From Cladorhizidae sp. MBARI D1340-BT2 (taxonomy: Eukaryota; Porifera; Demospongiae; Poecilosclerida; Cladorhizidae), in contig JAQNBH010000002.1 in assembly GCA_028752905.1 (NCBI GenBank), positions 35,556,075-35,620,074 on the forward strand: a stretch of DNA of 64,000 bases, read 5' to 3'. The translations under genes and the position numbers were made by a program. Position 1 is the stretch's first letter, and every line of letters starts with the position of its first letter. The notes beneath the pieces are model-generated. The model made no database searches. It was not told the DNA's origin and saw only the letters and a program-made list of their open reading frames with translations. This document shows positions 9,438 to 22,646 of the stretch, one piece after another.

Positions 9438-10383
9438 GTGCATGATAGTAGTAGCTTTAGAATCGCAATAGAAATCACACAGAGGTTCGATCAAAGTTGG
9501 GAACTGAGAAAGAACGTGGCATGTGCAGGAGCAGACGTTTGTACCCCACTTTGCACAGATAGCGCGGAAATGACTGAGCGATATTTTAGCCAAGTTTCAA
9601 GTCTTGGCCATGAACGCTTATTATATTATGAACAATCCAACTTACTGCGTTTATTCAGGCTTCTTCTTGTTCATTGCGCAGAGTTGCAATGAAATGGGAG
9701 GATAAAAAGTATCATAACTCAAGAATGGTTGACAATAAAATGTTGAAACTTGAAATGCAGCTAATTTAATAGTGAAGGTATAGATTGACGAAAGAAGAAA
9801 AAAAGAAGGAAAAAACCCCACACAATGGTCTACTCCCCCCTACAAACACCAAGGGGGGGAGTAGACCATTTTGTGGGTTTTTTAAAAAACGTGTCATAAC
9901 TATTGAATGCTTAATCCATTTCCAAAGATTATGGTCTCAAAATGTAGCTCATTCTAGGTGCTTTCCAATGACATTAGAATAATGGTGTTGCAATAAACTA
10001 GGACTGAAACATGGGGAAACCACAAAGGTCCTTTAAAATTTTAGATGCACTCCTGTACCCAAACCACAGGTCTTCAACACTTGCTATTTATGGTGATATT
10101 AGAGTGATCACAGATACCTCTTTTGAATTGATAGTTAAAAAAAAAATTTTTTATTCACCCCAACATCCCCAATTTCATTTCCTCCCCCGGTCATATGCTG
10201 TCAGACTGAATATCTCATCAGAAAATGACTGGATTGATAATTTGTCAATTGAAAAGAAGGAGTAATGCAAGAGCTTTCATAATATATAAAAATTATTTAC
10301 CACAGACAAAAATTGAATGAGTTACACGGTATCATGTGATATCACTACATGAAATTACATTTCATAATAAATCAGTTTGAAAA
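9438..10383 (+). repeat. Monomer 11 (946 bp)
   Basis: Head H0, GCATGTGC form; L1; F; tract T2A10T6A1, the first A-rich tract. Tail carries GTGATATCAC and TTACCACAG. Confidence 0.95.
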
Positions 10384-11330
10384 GTGCATGATAGTAGTAG
10401 CTTTAGAATCGCAATAGAAATCACACAGAGGTTCGATCAAAGTTGGGAACTGAGAAAGAACGTGGCATGCGCAGGAGCAGACGTTTGTACCCCACTTTGC
10501 ACAGATAGCGCGGAAATGACTGAGCGATATCTTAGCCAAGTTTCAAGTCTTGGCCATGAACGCTTATTATATTATGAACAATCCAACTTACTGCGTTTAT
10601 TCAGGCTTCTTCTTGTTCATTGCGCAGAGTTGCAATGAAATGGGAGGATAAAAAGTATCATAACTCAAGAATGGTTGACAATAAAATGTTGAAACTTGAA
10701 ATGCAGCTAATTTAATAGTGAAGGTATAGATTGACGAAAGAAGAAAAAAAGAAGGAAAAAACCCCACACAATGGTCTACTCCCCCCTACAAACACCAAGG
10801 GGGGGAGTAGACCATTTTGTGGGTTTTTTAAAAAACGTATCATAACTATTGAATGCTTAATCCATTTCCAAAGATTATGGTCTCAAAATGTAGCTCATTC
10901 TAGGTGCTTTCCAATGACATTAGAATAATGGTGTTGCAATAAACTAGGACTGAAACATGGGGAAACCACAAAGGTCCTTTAAAATGTTTAGATGCACTCC
11001 TGTACCCAAACCACAGGTCTTCAACACTTGCTATTTATGGTGATATTAGAGTGATCACAGATACCTCTTTTGAATTGATAGTTAAAAAAAAAAAATTTTA
11101 TTCACCCCAACATCCCCAATTTCATTTCCTCCCCCGGTCATATGCTGTCAGACTGAATATCTCATCAGAAAATGACTGGATTGATAATTTGTCAATTGAA
11201 AAGAAGGAGTAATGCAAGAGCTTTCATAATATATAAAAATTATTTACTACAGACAAAAATTGAATGAGTTACACGGTATCATGTGATATCACTACATGAA
11301 ATTACATTTCATAATAAATCAGTTTGAAAA
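10384..11330 (+). repeat. Monomer 12 (947 bp)
   Basis: Head H0 with GATATCTTAG (T to C, shared by nine units); L1; ACGTATCAT after the palindrome; Fx; T2A12T4A1; GTGATATCAC tail. Confidence 0.95.
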
Positions 11331-12277
11331 GTGCATGATAGTAGTAGCTTTAGAATCGCAATAGAAATCACACAGAGGTTCGATCAAAGTTGGGAACTGA
11401 GAAAGAACGTGGCATGCGCAGGAGCAGACGTTTGTACCCCACTTTGCACAGATAGCGCGGAAATGACTGAGCGATATCTTAGCCAAGTTTCAAGTCTTGG
11501 CCATGAACGCTTATTATATTATGAACAATCCAACTTACTGCGTTTATTCAGGCTTCTTCTTGTTCATTGCGCAGAGTTGCAATGAAATGGGAGGATAAAA
11601 AGTATCATAACTCAAGAATGGTTGACAATAAAATGTTGAAACTTGAAATGCAGCTAATTTAATAGTGAAGGTATAGATTGACGAAAGAAGAAAAAAAGAA
11701 GGAAAAAACCCCACACAATGGTCTACTCCCCCCTACAAACACCAAGGGGGGGAGTAGACCATTTTGTGGGTTTTTTAAAAAACGTATCATAACTATTGAA
11801 TGCTTAATCCATTTCCAAAGATTATGGTCTCAAAATGTAGCTCATTCTAGGTGCTTTCCAATGACATTAGAATAATGGTGTTGCAATAAACTAGGACTGA
11901 AACATGGGGAAACCACAAAGGTCCTTTAAAATGTTTAGATGCACTCCTGTACCCAAACCACAGGTCTTCAACACTTGCTATTTATGGTGATATTAGAGTG
12001 ATCACAGATACCTCTTTTGAATTGATAGTTAAAAAAAATTTTTTTTATTCACCCCAACATCCCCAATTTCATTTCCTCCCCCGGTCATATGCTGTCAGAC
12101 TGAATATCTCATCAGAAAATGACTGGATTGATAATTTGTCAATTGAAAAGAAGGAGTAATGCAAGAGCTTTCATAATATATAAAAATTATTTACTACAGA
12201 CAAAAATTGAATGAGTTACACGGTATCATGTGATATCACTACATGAAATTACATTTCATAATAAATCAGTTTGAAAA
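11331..12277 (+). repeat. Monomer 13 (947 bp)
   Basis: As monomer 12 (GATATCTTAG, L1, Fx, GTGATATCAC) but the tract is T2A8T8A1: same length, boundary moved by four bases. Confidence 0.95.
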
Positions 12278-13222
12278 GTGCATGATAGTAGTAGCTTTAG
12301 AATCGCAATAGAAATCACACAGAGGTTCGATCAAAGTTGGGAACTGAGAAAGAACGTGGCATGCGCAGGAGCAGACGTTTGTACCCCACTTTGCACAGAT
12401 AGCGCGGAAATGACTGAGCGATATCTTAGCCAAGTTTCAAGTCTTGGCCATGAACGCTTATTATATTATGAACAATCCAACTTACTGCGTTTATTCAGGC
12501 TTCTTCTTGTTCATTGCGCAGAGTTGCAATGAAATGGGAGGATAAAAAGTATCATAACTCAAGAATGGTTGACAATAAAATGTTGAAACTTGAAATGCAG
12601 CTAATATAATAGTGAAGGTATAGATTGACGAAAGGAAAAAAAAAGAAGGAAAAAACCCCACACAATGGTCTACTCCCCCCTTGTACACCAAGGGGGGAGT
12701 AGACCATTTTGTGGGTTTTTTAAAAAACGTATCATAACTATTGAATGCTTAATCCATTTCCAAAGATTATGGTCTCAAAATGTAGCTCATTCTAGGTGCT
12801 TTCCAATGACATTAGAATAATGGTGTTACAATAAACTAGGACTGAAACATGGGGAAACCACAAAGGTCCTTTAAAATGTTTAGATGCACTCCTGTACCCA
12901 AACCACAGGTCTTCAACACTTGCTATTTATGGTGATATTAGAGTGATCACAGATACCTCTTTTGAATTGATAGTTTAAAAAAAAAATTTTTATTCACCCC
13001 AACATCCCCAATTTCATTTCCTCCCCCGGTCATATGCTGTCAGACTGAATATCTCATCAGAAAATGACTGGATTGATAATTTGTCAATTGATAAGAAGGA
13101 GTAATGCAAGAGCTTTCATAATATATAAAAATTATTTACTACAGACAAAAATTGAATGAGTTACACGGTATCATGTGATACCACTACATGAAATTACATT
13201 TCATAATAAATCAGTTTGAAAA
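12278..13222 (+). repeat. Monomer 14 (945 bp)
   Basis: GATATCTTAG head; L2; CTAATATAAT variant; GTGTTACAAT private change; Fx; T3A10T5A1; tail GTGATACCAC, one step from its neighbours' GTGATATCAC. Confidence 0.95.
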
Positions 13223-14167
13223 GTGCATGATAGTAGTAGCTTTAGAATCGCAATAGAAATCACACAGAGGTTCGATCAAAGTTGGGAACTGAGAAAGAAC
13301 GTGGCATGCGCAGGAGCAGACGTTTGTACCCCACTTTGCACAGATAGCGCGGAAATGACTGAGCGATATCTTAGCCAAGTTTCAAGTCTTGGCCATGAAC
13401 GCTTATTATATTATGAACAATCCAACTTACTGCGTTTATTCAGGCTTCTTCTTGTTCATTGCGCAGAGTTGCAATGAAATGGGAGGATAAAAAGTATCAT
13501 AACTCAAGAATGGTTGACAATAAAATGTTGAAACTTGAAATGCAGCTAATATAATAGTGAAGGTATAGATTGACGAAAGGAAAAAAAAAGAAGGAAAAAA
13601 CCCCACACAATGGTCTACTCCCCCCTTGTACACCAAGGGGGGAGTAGACCATTTTGTGGGTTTTTTAAAAAACGTATCATAACTATTGAATGCTTTATCC
13701 ATTTCCAAAGATTATGGTCTCAAAATGTAGCTCATTCTAGGTGCTTTCCAATGACATTAGAATAATGGTGTTGCAATAAACTAGGACTGAAACATGGGGA
13801 AACCACAAAGGTCCTTTAAAATGTTTAGATGCACTCCTGTACCCAAACCACAGGTCTTCAACACTTGCTATTTATGGTGATATTAGAGTGATCACAGATA
13901 CCTCTTTTGAATTGATAGTTTTTTAAAAAAATTTTAATTCACCCCAACACCCCCAATTTCATTTCCTCCCCCGGTCATATGCTGTCAGACTGAATATCTC
14001 ATCAGAAAATGACTGGATTGATAATTTGTCAATTGAAAAGAAGGAGTAATGCAAGCGCTTTCATAATATATAAAAATTATTTACTACAGACAAAAATTGA
14101 ATGAGTTACACGGTATCATGTGATGTCACTACATGAAATTACATTTCATAATAAATCAGTTTGAAAA
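13223..14167 (+). repeat. Monomer 15 (945 bp)
   Basis: GATATCTTAG head; L2; CTAATATAAT; GCTTTATCC private change; Fx; T6A7T4A2; CAACACCCCC and GCAAGCGC tail. Confidence 0.95.
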
Positions 14168-15111
14168 GTGCATGATAGTAGTAGCTTTAGAATCGCAATA
14201 TAAATCACACAGAGGTTCGATCAAAGTTGGGAACTGAGAAAGAACGTGGCATGTGCAGGAGCAGACGTTTGTACCCCACTTTGCACAGATAGCGCGGAAA
14301 TGACTGAGCGATATTTTAGCCAAGTTTCAAGTCTTGGCCATGAACGCTTATTATATTATGAACAATCCAACTTACTGCGTTTATTCAGGCTTCTTCTTGT
14401 TCATTGCGCAGAGTTGCAATGAAATGGGAGGATAAAAAGTATCATAACTCAAGAATGGTTGACAATAAAATGTTGAAACTTGAAATGCAGCTAATTTAAT
14501 AGTGAAGGTATAGATTGACGAAAGAAGAAAAAAAAGAAGGAAAAAAACCCACACAATGGTCTACTCCCCCCTTGTACACCAAGGGGGGAGTAGACCATTT
14601 TGTGGGTTTTTTAAAAAACGTGTCATAACTATTGAATGCTTAATCCATTTCCAAAGATTATGGTCTCAAAATGTAGCTCATTCTAGGTGCTTTCCAATGA
14701 CATTAGAATAATGGTGTTGCAATAAACTAGGACTGAAACATGGGGAAACCACAAAGGTCCTTTAAAATTTTAGATGCACTCCTGTACCCAAACCACAGGT
14801 CTTCAACACTTGCTATTTATGGTGATATTAGAGTGATCACAGATACCTCTTTTGAATTGATAGTTAAAAAAAAATTTTTTATTCACCCCAACATCCCCAA
14901 TTTCATTTCCTCCCCCGGTCATATGCTGTCAGACTGAATATCTCATCAGAAAATGACTGGATTGATAATTTGTCAATTGAAAAGAAGGAGTAATGCAAGA
15001 GCTTTCATAATATATAAAAATTATTTACTACAGACAAAAATTGAATGAGTTACACGGTATCATGTGATGTCACTACATGAAATTACATTTCATAATAAAT
15101 CAGTTTGAAAA
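14168..15111 (+). repeat. Monomer 16 (944 bp)
   Basis: Head HX (in-frame TAA); L2 with left flank A7C3; F; tract T2A9T6A1 totals 18, which frameshifts the open frame starting at 14740. Confidence 0.95.
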
Positions 15112-16056
15112 GTGCATGATAGTAGTAGCTTTAGAATCGCAATAGAAATCACACAGAGGTTCGATCAAAGTTGGGAACTGAGAAAGAACGTGGCATGCGC
15201 AGGAGCAGACGTTTGTACCCCACTTTGCACAGATAGCGCGGAAATGACTGAGCGATATTTTAGCCAAGTTTCAAGTCTTGGCCATGAACGCTTATTATAT
15301 TATGAACAATCCAACTTACTGCGTTTATTCAGGCTTCTTCTTGTTCATTGCGCAGAGTTGCAATGAAATGGGAGGATAAAAAGTATCATAACTCAAGAAT
15401 GGTTGACAATAAAATGTTGAAACTTGAAATGCAGCTAATTTAATAGTGAAGGTATAGATTGACGAAAGGAAAAAAAAAGAAGGAAAAAACCCCACACAAT
15501 GGTCTACTCCCCCCTTGTACACCAAGGGGGGAGTAGACCATTTTGTGGGTTTTTTAAAAAACGTATCATAACTATTGAATGCTTAATCCATTTCCAAAGA
15601 TTATGGTCTCAAAATGTAGCTCATTCTAGGTGCTTTCCAATGACATTAGAATAATGGTGTTGCAATAAACTAGGACTGAAACATGGGGAAACCACAAAGG
15701 TCCTTTAAAATGTTTAGATGCACTCCTGTACCCAAACCACAGGTCTTCAACACTTGCTATTTATGGTGATATTAGAGTGATCACAGATACCTCTTTTGAA
15801 TAGATATTTTTTTTAAATTTTTTTAATTCACCCCAACACCCCCAATTTCATTTCCTCCCCCGGTCATATGCTGTCAGACTGAATATCTCATCAGAAAATG
15901 ACTGGATTGATAATTTGTCAATTGAAAAGAAGGAGTAATGCAAGCGCTTTCATAATATATAAAAATTATTTACTACAGACAAAAATTGAATGAGTTACAC
16001 GGTATCATGTGATGTCACTACATGAAATTACATTTCATAATAAATCAGTTTGAAAA
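15112..16056 (+). repeat. Monomer 17 (945 bp)
   Basis: Head H0; L2; ACGTATC; Fx; GAATAGATAT then T-rich tract, the G before the tract being T, so the T run reads T8 followed by A3T7A2. Confidence 0.95.
15491..15549 (+). repeat. Large quasi-palindrome, L2 form (monomer 17)
   Basis: Arms of 26 bp (15491-15516 and 15524-15549) with the same single C/T mismatch (15497/15543); spacer GTACACC. This is the commonest form in the right two thirds of the array. Where the left flank is A7C3, pairing runs on through the A and T runs. Confidence 0.92.
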
Positions 16057-16979
16057 GTGCATGATAGTAGTAGCTTTAGAATCGCAATAGAAATCACACA
16101 GAGGTTCGATCAAAGTTGGGAACTGAGAAAGAACGTGGCATGTGCAGGAGCAGACGTTTGTACCCCACTTTGCACAGATAGCGCGGAAATGACTGAGCGA
16201 TATTTTAGCCAAGTTTCAAGTCTTGGCCATGAACGCTTATTATATTATGAACAATCCAACTTACTGCGTTTATTCAGGCTTCTTCTTGTTCATTGCGCAG
16301 AGTTGCAATGAAATGGGAGGATAAAAAGTATCATAACTCAAGAATGGTTGACAATAAAATGTTGAAACTTGAAATGCAGCTAATTTAATAGTGAAGGTAT
16401 AGATTGACGAAAGAAGGAAAAAAAGAAGGAAAAAACCCCACACAATGGTCAATGGGAGTAGACCATTTTGTGGGTTTTTTTAAAAACGTGTCATAACTAT
16501 TGAATGCTTAATCCATTTCCAAAGATTATGGTCTCAAAATGTAGCTCATTCTAGGTGCTTTCCAATGACATTAGAATAATGGTGTTGCAATAAACTAGGA
16601 CTGAAACATGGGGAAACCACAAAGGTCCTTTAAAATTTTAGATGCACTCCTGTACCCAAACCACAGGTCTTCAACACTTGCTATTTATGGTGATATTAGA
16701 GTGATCACAGATACCTCTTTTGAATTGATAGTTTTTTAAATTTTTTTAATTCACCCCAACATCCCCAATTTCATTTCCTCCCCCGGTCATATGCTGTCAG
16801 ACTGAATATCTCATCAGAAAATGACTGGATTGATAATTTGTCAATTGAAAAGAAGGAGTAATGCAAGAGCTTTCATAATATATAAAAATTATTTACTACA
16901 GACAAAAATTGAATGAGTTACACGGTATCATGTGATGTCACTACATGAAATTACATTTCATAATAAATCAGTTTGAAAA
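16057..16979 (+). repeat. Monomer 18, short palindrome (923 bp)
   Basis: Head H0; LS; right flank G3T7A5; F; tract T6A3T7A2 totals 18. Confidence 0.95.
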
Positions 16980-17923
16980 GTGCATGATAGTAGTAGCTTA
17001 AAATCGCAATAGAAATCACACAGAGGTTCGATCAAAGTTGGGAACTGAGAAAGAACGTGGCATGTGCAGGAGCAGACGTTTGTACCCCACTTTGCACAGA
17101 TAGCGCGGAAATGACTGAGCGATATTTTAGCCAAGTTTCAAGTCTTGGCCATGAACGCTTATTATATTATGAACAATCCAACTTACTGCGTTTATTCAGG
17201 CTTCTTCTTGTTCATTGCGCAGAGTTGCAATGAAATGGGAGGATAAAAAGTATCATAACTCAAGAATGGTTGACAATAAAATGTTGAAACTTGAAATGCA
17301 GCTAATATAATAGTGAAGGTATAGATTGACGAAAGGAAAAAAAAAGAAGGAAAAAACCCCACACAATGGTCTACTCCCCCCTTGAACACCAAGGGGGGAG
17401 TAGACCATTTTGTGGGTTTTTTAAAAAACGTGTCATAACTATTGAATGCTTAATCCATTTCCAAAGATTATGGTCTCAAAATGTAGCTCATTCTAGGTGC
17501 TTTCCAATGACATTAGAATAATGGTGTTGCAATAAACTAGGACTGAAACATGGGGAAACCACAAAGGTCCTTTAAAATGTTTAGATGCACTCCTGTACCC
17601 AAACCACAGGTCTTCAACACTTGCTATTTATGGTGATATTAGAGTGATCACAGATACCTCTTTTGAATTGATAGTTTTTTTAAATTTTTTTTATTCACCC
17701 CAACACCCCCAATTTCATTTCCTCCCCCGGTCATATGCTGTCAGACTGAATATCTCATCAGAAAATGACTGGATTGATAATTTGTCAATTGAAAAGAAGG
17801 AGTAATGCAAGAGCTTTCATAATATATAAAAATTATTTACTACAGACAAAAATTGAATGAGTTACACGGTATCATGTGATGTCACTACATGAAATTACAT
17901 TTCATAATAAATCAGTTTGAAAA
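16980..17923 (+). repeat. Monomer 19 (944 bp)
   Basis: First H1 head; spacer is an L2 variant, CTTGAACACC; CTAATATAAT; Fx; T7A3T8A1. Confidence 0.95.
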
Positions 17924-18867
17924 GTGCATGATAGTAGTAGCTTAAAATCGCAATAGAAATCACACAGAGGTTCGATCAAAGTTGGGAACTGAGAAAGAAC
18001 GTGGCATGTGCAGGAGCAGACGTTTGTACCCCACTTTGCACAGATAGCGCGGAAATGACTGAGCGATATTTTAGCCATGTTTCAAGTCTTGGCCATGAAC
18101 GCTTATTATATTATGAACAATCCAACTTACTGCGTTTATTCAGGCTTCTTCTTGTTCATTGCGCAGAGTTGCAATGAAATGGGAGGATAAAAAGTATCAT
18201 AACTCAAGAATGGTTGACAATAAAATGTTGAAACTTGAAATGCAGCTAATTTAATAGTGAAGGTATAGATTGACGAAAGGAGAAAAAAAGAAGGAAAAAA
18301 CCCCACACAATGGTCTACTCCCCCCTTGTACACCAAGGGGGGAGTAGACCATTTTGTGGGTTTAAAAAAAAACGTATCATAACTATTGAATGCTTAATCC
18401 ATTTCCAAAGATTATGGTCTCAAAATGTAGCTCATTCTAGGTGCTTTCCAATGACATTAGAATAATGGTGTTGCAATAAACTAGGACTGAAACATGGGGA
18501 AACCACAAAGGTCCTTTAAAATGTTTAGATGCACTCCTGTACCCAAACCACAGGTCTTCAACACTTGCTATTTATGGTGATATTAGAGTGATCACAGATA
18601 CCTCTTTTGAATTGATAGTTTTTTAAAAAATTTTTAATTCACCCCAACACCCCCAATTTCATTTCCTCCCCCGGTCATATGCTGTCAGACTGAATATCTC
18701 ATCAGAAAATGACTGGATTGATAATTTGTCAATTGAAAAGAAGGAGTAATGCAAGCGCTTTCATAATATATAAAAATTATTTACTATAGACAAAAATTGA
18801 ATGAGTTACACGGTATCATGTGATGTCACTACATGAAATTACATTTCATAATAAATCAGTTTGAAAA
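17924..18867 (+). repeat. Monomer 20 (944 bp)
   Basis: Head H1; AGCCATGTTT instead of AGCCAAGTTT; L2; right flank G3T3A9; Fx; T6A6T5A2; TTTACTATAG. Unit 1 of trimer copy 1. Confidence 0.95.
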
Positions 18868-19812
18868 GTGCATGATAGTAGTAGCTTTAGAATCGCAATA
18901 TAAATCACACAGAGGTTCGATCAAAGTTGGGAACTGAGAAAGAACGTGGCATGTGCAGGAGCAGACGTTTGTACCCCACTTTGCACAGATAGCGCGGAAA
19001 TGACTGAGCGATATTTTAGCCAAGTTTCAAGTCTTGGCCATGAACGCTTATTATATTATGAACAATCCAACTTACTGCGTTTATTCAGGCTTCTTCTTGT
19101 TCATTGCGCAGAGTTGCAATGAAATGGGAGGATAAAAAGTATCATAACTCAAGAATGGTTGACAATAAAATGTTGAAACTTGAAATGCAGCTAATTTAAT
19201 AGTGAAGGTATAGATTGACGAAAGAAGGAAAAAAAGAAGGAAAAAAACCCACACAATGGTCTACTCCCCCCTTGGTGTACAAGGGGGGAGTAGACCATTG
19301 TGTGGGTTTTTTAAAAAACGTGTCATAACTATTGAATGCTTAATCCATTTCCAAAGATTATGGTCTCAAAATGTAGCTCATTCTAGGTGCTTTCCAATGA
19401 CATTAGAATAATGGTGTTGCAATAAACTAGGACTGAAACATGGGGAAACCACAAAGGTCCTTTAAAATTTTAGATGCACTCCTGTACCCAAACCACAGGT
19501 CTTCAACACTTGCTATTTATGGTGATATTAGAGTGATCACAGATACCTCTTTTGAATTGATAGTTTTAAAAAAAAAATTTAATTCACCCCAACACCCCCA
19601 ATTTCATTTCCTCCCCCGGTCATATGCTGTCAGACTGAATATCTCATCAGAAAATGACTGGATTGATAATTTGTCAATTGAAAAGAAGGAGTAATGCAAG
19701 CGCTTTCATAATATATAAAAATTATTTACTACAGACAAAAATTGAATGAGTTACACGGTATCATGTGATGTCACTACATGAAATTACATTTCATAATAAA
19801 TCAGTTTGAAAA
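18868..19812 (+). repeat. Monomer 21 (945 bp), perfect palindrome
   Basis: Head HX; spacer LI with symmetric arms; left flank A7C3; F; T4A10T3A2. Unit 2 of trimer copy 1. Confidence 0.95.
19242..19312 (+). repeat. Perfect palindrome with inverted spacer (monomer 21)
   Basis: Arms of 33 bp (19242-19274, 19280-19312) pair without mismatch round GTGTA. The spacer region CCTTGGTGTACAAGG is the exact reverse complement of the usual L2 CCTTGTACACCAAGG. The right arm reads CATTGTGTGGG, not CATTTTGTGGG, so the usual mismatch is repaired to match the left arm. Confidence 0.92.
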
Positions 19813-20757
19813 GTGCATGATAGTAGTAGCTTTAGAATCGCAATATAAATCACACAGAGGTTCGATCAAAGTTGGGAACTGAGAAAGAACGTGGCATGTG
19901 CAGGAGCAGACGTTTGTACCCAACTTTGCACAGATAGCGCGGAAATGACTGAGCGATATTTTAGCCAAGTTTCAAGTCTTGGCCATGAACGCTTATTATA
20001 TTATGAACAATCCAACTTACTGCGTTTATTCAGGCTTCTTCTTGTTCATTGCGCAGAGTTGCAATGAAATGGGAGGATAAAAAGTATCATAACTCAAGAA
20101 TGGTTGACAATAAAATGTTGAAACTTGAAATGCAGCTAATTTAATAGTGAAGGTATAGATTGACGAAAGAAGAAAAAAAAGAAGGAAAAAACCCCACACA
20201 ATGGTCTACTCCCCCCTTGTACACCAAGGGGGGAGTAGACCATTTTGTGGGTTTTTTAAAAAACGTGTCATAACTATTGAATGCTTAATCCATTTCCAAA
20301 GATTATGGTCTCAAAATGTAGCTCATTCTAGGTGCTTTCCAATGACATTAGAATAATGGTGTTGCAATAAACTAGGACTGAAACATGGGGAAACCACAAA
20401 GGTCCTTTAAAATTTTAGATGCACTCCTGTACCCAAACCACAGGTCTTCAACACTTGCTATTTATGGTGATATTAGAGTGATCATAGATACCTCTTTTGA
20501 ATTGATAGTTTTTTTAAATTTTTTTAATTCACCCCAACACCCCCAATTTCATTTCCTCCCCCGGTCATATGCTGTCAGACTGAATATCTCATCAGAAAAT
20601 GACTGGATTGATAATTTGTCAATTGAAAAGAAGGAGTAATGCAAGAGCTTTCATAATATATAAAAATTATTTACTACAGACAAAAATTGAATGAGTTACA
20701 CGGTATCATGTGATGTCACTACATGAAATTACATTTCATAATAAATCAGTTTGAAAA
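19813..20757 (+). repeat. Monomer 22 (945 bp)
   Basis: Head HX; ACCCAACTTTG (C to A); L2, left flank A6C4; F; ATCATAGATA; T7A3T7A2. Unit 3 of trimer copy 1. Confidence 0.95.
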
Positions 20758-21701
20758 GTGCATGATAGTAGTAGCTTAAAATCGCAATAGAAATCACACA
20801 GAGGTTCGATCAAAGTTGGGAACTGAGAAAGAACGTGGCATGTGCAGGAGCAGACGTTTGTACCCCACTTTGCACAGATAGCGCGGAAATGACTGAGCGA
20901 TATTTTAGCCATGTTTCAAGTCTTGGCCATGAACGCTTATTATATTATGAACAATCCAACTTACTGCGTTTATTCAGGCTTCTTCTTGTTCATTGCGCAG
21001 AGTTGCAATGAAATGGGAGGATAAAAAGTATCATAACTCAAGAATGGTTGACAATAAAATGTTGAAACTTGAAATGCAGCTAATTTAATAGTGAAGGTAT
21101 AGATTGACGAAAGGAGAAAAAAAGAAGGAAAAAACCCCACACAATGGTCTACTCCCCCCTTGTACACCAAGGGGGGAGTAGACCATTTTGTGGGTTTAAA
21201 AAAAAACGTATCATAACTATTGAATGCTTAATCCATTTCCAAAGATTATGGTCTCAAAATGTAGCTCATTCTAGGTGCTTTCCAATGACATTAGAATAAT
21301 GGTGTTGCAATAAACTAGGACTGAAACATGGGGAAACCACAAAGGTCCTTTAAAATGTTTAGATGCACTCCTGTACCCAAACCACAGGTCTTCAACACTT
21401 GCTATTTATGGTGATATTAGAGTGATCACAGATACCTCTTTTGAATTGATAGTTTTTTAAAAAATTTTTAATTCACCCCAACACCCCCAATTTCATTTCC
21501 TCCCCCGGTCATATGCTGTCAGACTGAATATCTCATCAGAAAATGACTGGATTGATAATTTGTCAATTGAAAAGAAGGAGTAATGCAAGCGCTTTCATAA
21601 TATATAAAAATTATTTACTATAGACAAAAATTGAATGAGTTACACGGTATCATGTGATGTCACTACATGAAATTACATTTCATAATAAATCAGTTTGAAA
21701 A
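20758..21701 (+). repeat. Monomer 23 (944 bp)
   Basis: Copy of monomer 20: H1, AGCCATGTTT, right flank G3T3A9, T6A6T5A2, TTTACTATAG all shared. Confidence 0.95.
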
Positions 21702-22646
21702 GTGCATGATAGTAGTAGCTTTAGAATCGCAATATAAATCACACAGAGGTTCGATCAAAGTTGGGAACTGAGAAAGAACGTGGCATGTGCAGGAGCAGAC
21801 GTTTGTACCCCACTTTGCACAGATAGCGCGGAAATGACTGAGCGATATTTTAGCCAAGTTTCAAGTCTTGGCCATGAACGCTTATTATATTATGAACAAT
21901 CCAACTTACTGCGTTTATTCAGGCTTCTTCTTGTTCATTGCGCAGAGTTGCAATGAAATGGGAGGATAAAAAGTATCATAACTCAAGAATGGTTGACAAT
22001 AAAATGTTGAAACTTGAAATGCAGCTAATTTAATAGTGAAGGTATAGATTGACGAAAGAAGGAAAAAAAGAAGGAAAAAAACCCACACAATGGTCTACTC
22101 CCCCCTTGGTGTACAAGGGGGGAGTAGACCATTGTGTGGGTTTTTTAAAAAACGTGTCATAACTATTGAATGCTTAATCCATTTCCAAAGATTATGGTCT
22201 CAAAATGTAGCTCATTCTAGGTGCTTTCCAATGACATTAGAATAATGGTGTTGCAATAAACTAGGACTGAAACATGGGGAAACCACAAAGGTCCTTTAAA
22301 ATTTTAGATGCACTCCTGTACCCAAACCACAGGTCTTCAACACTTGCTATTTATGGTGATATTAGAGTGATCACAGATACCTCTTTTGAATTGATAGTTT
22401 TAAAAAAAAAATTTAATTCACCCCAACACCCCCAATTTCATTTCCTCCCCCGGTCATATGCTGTCAGACTGAATATCTCATCAGAAAATGACTGGATTGA
22501 TAATTTGTCAATTGAAAAGAAGGAGTAATGCAAGCGCTTTCATAATATATAAAAATTATTTACTACAGACAAAAATTGAATGAGTTACACGGTATCATGT
22601 GATGTCACTACATGAAATTACATTTCATAATAAATCAGTTTGAAAA
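21702..22646 (+). repeat. Monomer 24 (945 bp), perfect palindrome
   Basis: Copy of monomer 21: HX, LI, A7C3, F, T4A10T3A2 all shared. Confidence 0.95.
22076..22146 (+). repeat. Perfect palindrome with inverted spacer (monomer 24)
   Basis: Same structure as 19242-19312, carried along by the 2834-bp trimer duplication. Confidence 0.92.

Larger units (their letters stand above)
17924..20757 (+). repeat. Tandem trimer, copy 1 (2834 bp)
   Basis: Three units with head order H1, HX, HX. The private marks AGCCATGTTT, right flank G3T3A9, inverted spacer, ACCCAACTTTG and ATCATAGATA all recur 2834 bases downstream. I saw no difference between copies, A/T tracts included, so this is a very recent duplication or an assembly duplication. 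Confidence 0.92.
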
